A stretch of DNA of 6,754 bases. It comes from an uncultured Clostridia bacterium. Lineage in GTDB: Bacteria; Bacillota; Clostridia; Christensenellales; Aristaeellaceae. Below, piece after piece: positions 5,260 through 6,754 of the stretch. The position numbers were made by a program, and so were the translations under genes. The stretch spans positions 1-6,754 of the forward strand of contig CAKTXH010000113.1 in NCBI GenBank assembly GCA_934630975.1, written 5' to 3'. Below the pieces are notes generated by a model, which made no database searches, was not told the DNA's origin, and saw only the letters and a program-made list of their open reading frames with translations. Every line of letters starts with the position of its first letter. Position 1 is the first letter of the stretch.

Positions 5260-6261
5260 TCACGGCTTCCGCGCCAGAATCACGTCGCGGCTGATCGCCT
5301 GCTCGACCCAGTGCTCCAGATTCGCCGTCTGCACGATTTCAAACCCGGCCTTTTCGAACAGCCGAACCAAGCCGTCCCGCTTGGTGACGTGCGTGTTGAA
5401 ACTCATCGCCAATACGCCGCCGGATTTCAGCACGCTGAACCACCCCGGCAGAGCCGCCGCAATCGTGCCGCCGATGGAATCCTGCCTGCCCGCCGTGCCC
5501 TTCTGCACGCCGTAGGGCGCATCCGTCACCATCAGATGTACGCTGCCCGGCTTGAGCAGCGCAGCCGCCTCGCGCGTGTCGCCGCAGATCAGCCGCAGCG
5601 TCCGCGTGTCGCCGTCCTTGAAATGCTCCGCCGAATCGGAAAAGACGAACTTGTTTTCCCGCCCGCCGACCTGGCCGCGCACCGTCAGCGCGCTGTCCGT
5701 CCGCTTGTATTTGATGCGGTGGAATTCCAGATAGCGCGTCATGTAATCCGCCGCTTCCTTCACGTCCGCCTTGCCGATCTCGATGCCCACGCCGTGATAG
5801 CCGCGCCGCAGCGCCAGCATCAGCGTCGTGCCGCGCCCGGCCATCGGGTCGCAGACGACAAGCTGGCTGTCGTGCACGGGCATAAACGCGCTCGCCGCCA
5901 GCGCCATCGTCAGCATCGTGTCGGTAAACATCTCGTTCGTCTTGCCCTTGTATTTGAGCAGCGCGGGCAGATCCTCCCCGATGTAGTTCGGATGGGTGCG
6001 CGCAAGCGGGGTCAGCTTCCCGTCCTCCATCGCGAAGAGCATGTAAATGCTCGCCAACTGGCTGAGCATACGCATGTCGCGCTCGGTGAGCTTCGCCGCC
6101 TCGAACGTCAGGAACGTCGCGCCGCCCATCTCTTTGGGGATGACTTCGGCCTCGCGCCCCAGCGCGGAAAGCGTCATGGCCAATTCCTGCACCGCCAGCT
6201 GTAAAAGCGATTGACGATAGCGCACGTTGGCATGCGGATAGAGCAAAAATGCGTAGGTCAT
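5260..6261 (-). CDS. TRM11-like SAM-dependent methyltransferase, probably acting on RNA
   Basis: A 333-residue cytoplasmic class I methyltransferase. The N-terminal part (about 1-90, YAFLLYPHANVRYRQSLLQLAVQEL) recalls the substrate-recognition half of Trm11-type tRNA guanosine methylases. HPNYIGEDLPALLKYKGKTNEMF (90-112) follows. The Rossmann fold has motif I DPMAGRGTTL (138-147), acidic end of strand 2 GIEIGKAD (159-166), LICGD (224-228) and motif IV TDAPYGVQKG (246-255), the place of TDPPYGVREG in eukaryotic Trm11. Alanine replaces the first proline of the usual DPPY. A charged insertion (about 180-215) lies between. The fold is certain; tRNA as substrate is inference, and a different RNA or DNA amino group is possible. 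The ATG at 6261 follows AAGGAG (6267-6272), the end of a family 2 repeat. Confidence 0.82.
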   Translation of the reverse strand: MTYAFLLYPHANVRYRQSLLQLAVQELAMTLSALGREAEVIPKEMGGATFLTFEAAKLTERDMRMLSQLASIYMLFAMEDGKLTPLARTHPNYIGEDLPALLKYKGKTNEMFTDTMLTMALAASAFMPVHDSQLVVCDPMAGRGTTLMLALRRGYHGVGIEIGKADVKEAADYMTRYLEFHRIKYKRTDSALTVRGQVGGRENKFVFSDSAEHFKDGDTRTLRLICGDTREAAALLKPGSVHLMVTDAPYGVQKGTAGRQDSIGGTIAAALPGWFSVLKSGGVLAMSFNTHVTKRDGLVRLFEKAGFEIVQTANLEHWVEQAISRDVILARKP

Positions 6262-6266
6262 GGTTT

Positions 6267-6307
6267 CTCCTTCAGTCGCTTCGCGACAGCTCCCTCTAAG
6301 AGGGAGC
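6267..6307 (-). repeat. Family 2 palindromic repeat, copy E, in the methyltransferase leader
   Basis: On the minus strand: stem 1 GCTCCCTCT/AGAGGGAGC (6299-6307 and 6289-6297, one central base), a single T, stem 2 GTCGC-GAA-GCGAC (6275-6287), then TGAAGGAG. Copy F at 6403-6447 has the same plan in the opposite orientation. The trailing AAGGAG (6267-6272) is placed 5 nt before the methyltransferase ATG and is its ribosome binding site. CTCCCTC...GAGGGAG repeats ending in GAAGGAG are, to my recollection, scattered in many gut Clostridia genomes. Confidence 0.85.
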
Positions 6308-6402
6308 CTTGTTCTTATTTCGCCGTTTTTTATCGGTTACCCGTATATTGGCCTAATTAGCCTTTCTTTATTTGTACATACATATCTTTGTATGCCCAAA
6401 TG
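6308..6402. other. AT-rich spacer between the inverted family 2 copies (no gene seen)
   Basis: This 95-bp stretch is markedly AT-rich compared with the rest of the window. It contains an 18-bp inverted repeat CATACA/TGTATG (6377-6394) and a TAATTA core flanked by GGCC and GCC near 6349. On the minus strand TTGGGC, 17 bp, TACAAA is a weak promoter-like pair that could serve the methyltransferase gene, since rpsU has its own terminator upstream. I would not call it firmly. No coding capacity is supported. Confidence 0.4.
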
Positions 6403-6447
6403 CCTCCCTCTTTGAGGGAGGTGTCACGCATCGCGTGACGGAAGGAG
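6403..6447 (+). repeat. Family 2 palindromic repeat, copy F, downstream of rpsU
   Basis: On the plus strand: stem 1 CCTCCCTC/GAGGGAGG (6403-6410 and 6414-6421, loop TTT), a T, stem 2 GTCACGC/GCGTGAC (6423-6429 and 6433-6439, loop ATC), then GGAAGGAG. The layout matches copy E, but the outer pair of stem 1 and two inner pairs of stem 2 differ, changed on both arms. It lies antisense to and just beyond the rpsU terminator, and faces away from copy E. Confidence 0.85.
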
Positions 6448-6453
6448 TGATAG

Positions 6454-6480
6454 AAAAAAAGCCCTATCTTGCGATAGGGC
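6454..6480 (-). terminator. Intrinsic terminator of rpsU
   Basis: On the minus strand GCCCTATC (6473-6480) and GATAGGGC (6461-6468) form a perfect 8-bp stem around a GCAA tetraloop, followed by seven T (6454-6460). It begins 11 nt after the rpsU stop codon. Confidence 0.95.
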
Positions 6481-6491
6481 GATTTTGTGAA

Positions 6492-6665
6492 TCAGTACTT
6501 GCGCTTACGGGCCGCCTCGGCCTTCTTCTTGCGCTTCACGCTGGGCTTCTCGTAATGCTCTCTCTTACGGACCTCAGCAATAACGCCAGAACGCGCGCAC
6601 TGCCTCTTGAATCTCCTCAGAGCACTTTCCAGGGATTCATTCTCACGAACACGGATCTCAGACAT
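6492..6665 (-). CDS. rpsU: Small ribosomal subunit protein bS21
   Basis: A 57-residue, very basic 30S protein located near the anti-Shine-Dalgarno end of 16S rRNA, important for initiation. It shows the family pattern IRVRENESLESALRRFKRQC (4-23), GVIAEVRKREHYEKPSVKRKKK (27-48) and a basic tail AARKRKY. Length and both ends match the clostridial form. The ATG at 6665 follows GGGGAGGG (6673-6680) at 7 nt. It has its own promoter (-10 at 6743-6748) and its own terminator (6454-6480), so it looks monocistronic. Confidence 0.97.
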   Translation of the reverse strand: MSEIRVRENESLESALRRFKRQCARSGVIAEVRKREHYEKPSVKRKKKAEAARKRKY

Positions 6666-6699
6666 CTAGTATCCCTCCCCTCGGCTCAACATTCGACGA

Positions 6700-6728
6700 T
6701 CCATTGCGTCAAATCAGCCGTCAATGGA
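6700..6728 (-). promoter_or_regulatory. Possible hairpin in the rpsU leader
   Basis: Arms TCCATTG (6722-6728) and CAATGGA (6700-6706) on the minus strand can pair over 7 bp, extendable by a CG pair past one bulged base, around a loop of roughly 10 nt. It lies between the predicted transcription start near 6736 and the ribosome binding site. A role in autogenous control by bS21 is conceivable but not shown. Confidence 0.35.
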
Positions 6729-6742
6729 GTACCGTACAGCTA

Positions 6743-6748
6743 ATTATA
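6743..6748 (-). promoter_or_regulatory. -10 box of the rpsU promoter (its -35 box lies outside the window)
   Basis: The minus strand reads TATAAT, a perfect -10 hexamer, about 78 nt upstream of the rpsU start codon. The -35 box would lie beyond the right edge, so only half of the promoter can be checked. Confidence 0.6.
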
Positions 6749-6754
6749 GCGCAA

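Noticed and set aside
5038..6204. 388-codon plus-strand open frame spanning the rho leader and the methyltransferase gene
   Set aside because: It crosses repeat copy D and then mirrors the methyltransferase; composition is that of a shadow frame.
358..6447. CRISPR array
   Set aside because: The repeats are few, lie kilobases apart, switch orientation and have no regular spacers or cas genes.
6372..6743. Plus-strand open frame opposite rpsU
   Set aside because: It runs across a repeat, a terminator and rpsU in antisense; no recognisable product.

Overview
The window is a GC-rich bacterial chromosome segment in which every recognisable gene lies on the minus strand, so transcription runs from high to low coordinates. 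The gene set (rpsU, rho, rpmE, a DUF1385/YqhQ-like membrane protein, prmC, prfA) and the order rho-rpmE-DUF1385-prmC-prfA are typical of Clostridia and other Bacillota, from my knowledge of such genomes. High GC, TTG/GTG starts, strong purine-rich ribosome binding sites and TGA used as a normal stop fit a GC-rich, probably anaerobic clostridial lineage. The species cannot be named from the sequence.

In transcription order: (1) rpsU (bS21), with a -10 box at the window edge and a clear intrinsic terminator. (2) A TRM11-like SAM-dependent methyltransferase. (3) rho, starting at TTG behind a strong ribosome binding site. (4) rpmE (bL31), whose best promoter lies inside the last codons of rho and which ends in a strong terminator. 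(5) A two-gene cassette with its own perfect-consensus promoter: a small XRE-type repressor overlapping by 4 nt a four-helix membrane protein. (6) DUF1385 overlapping prmC by 4 nt, then prfA, which is cut by the window start. PrmC methylates the GGQ glutamine of release factors such as PrfA, so these neighbours are functionally linked. Most of the window therefore concerns translation and transcription termination.

The most interesting layer lies between the genes. The three longer gaps and the prmC-prfA gap carry palindromic repeats of two families. Family 1 has four copies (358-417, 2395-2454, 2496-2550, 5193-5247): a variable stem, a G-rich linker and a TTGGGGC/GCCCCAA stem. Family 2 has two copies (6267-6307, 6403-6447): a CTCCCTC/GAGGGAG stem, a GTC.../...GAC stem and GAAGGAG. 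Stem sequences differ between copies, but both arms change together. Copies reading with transcription end just before a start codon and supply its Shine-Dalgarno sequence (prfA, DUF1385, methyltransferase). Copies reading against it lie downstream of stop codons. Two gaps contain one of each as a divergent inverted pair, reminiscent of REP/REPIN elements. No transposase gene is visible here, so the mobilisation idea is inference.
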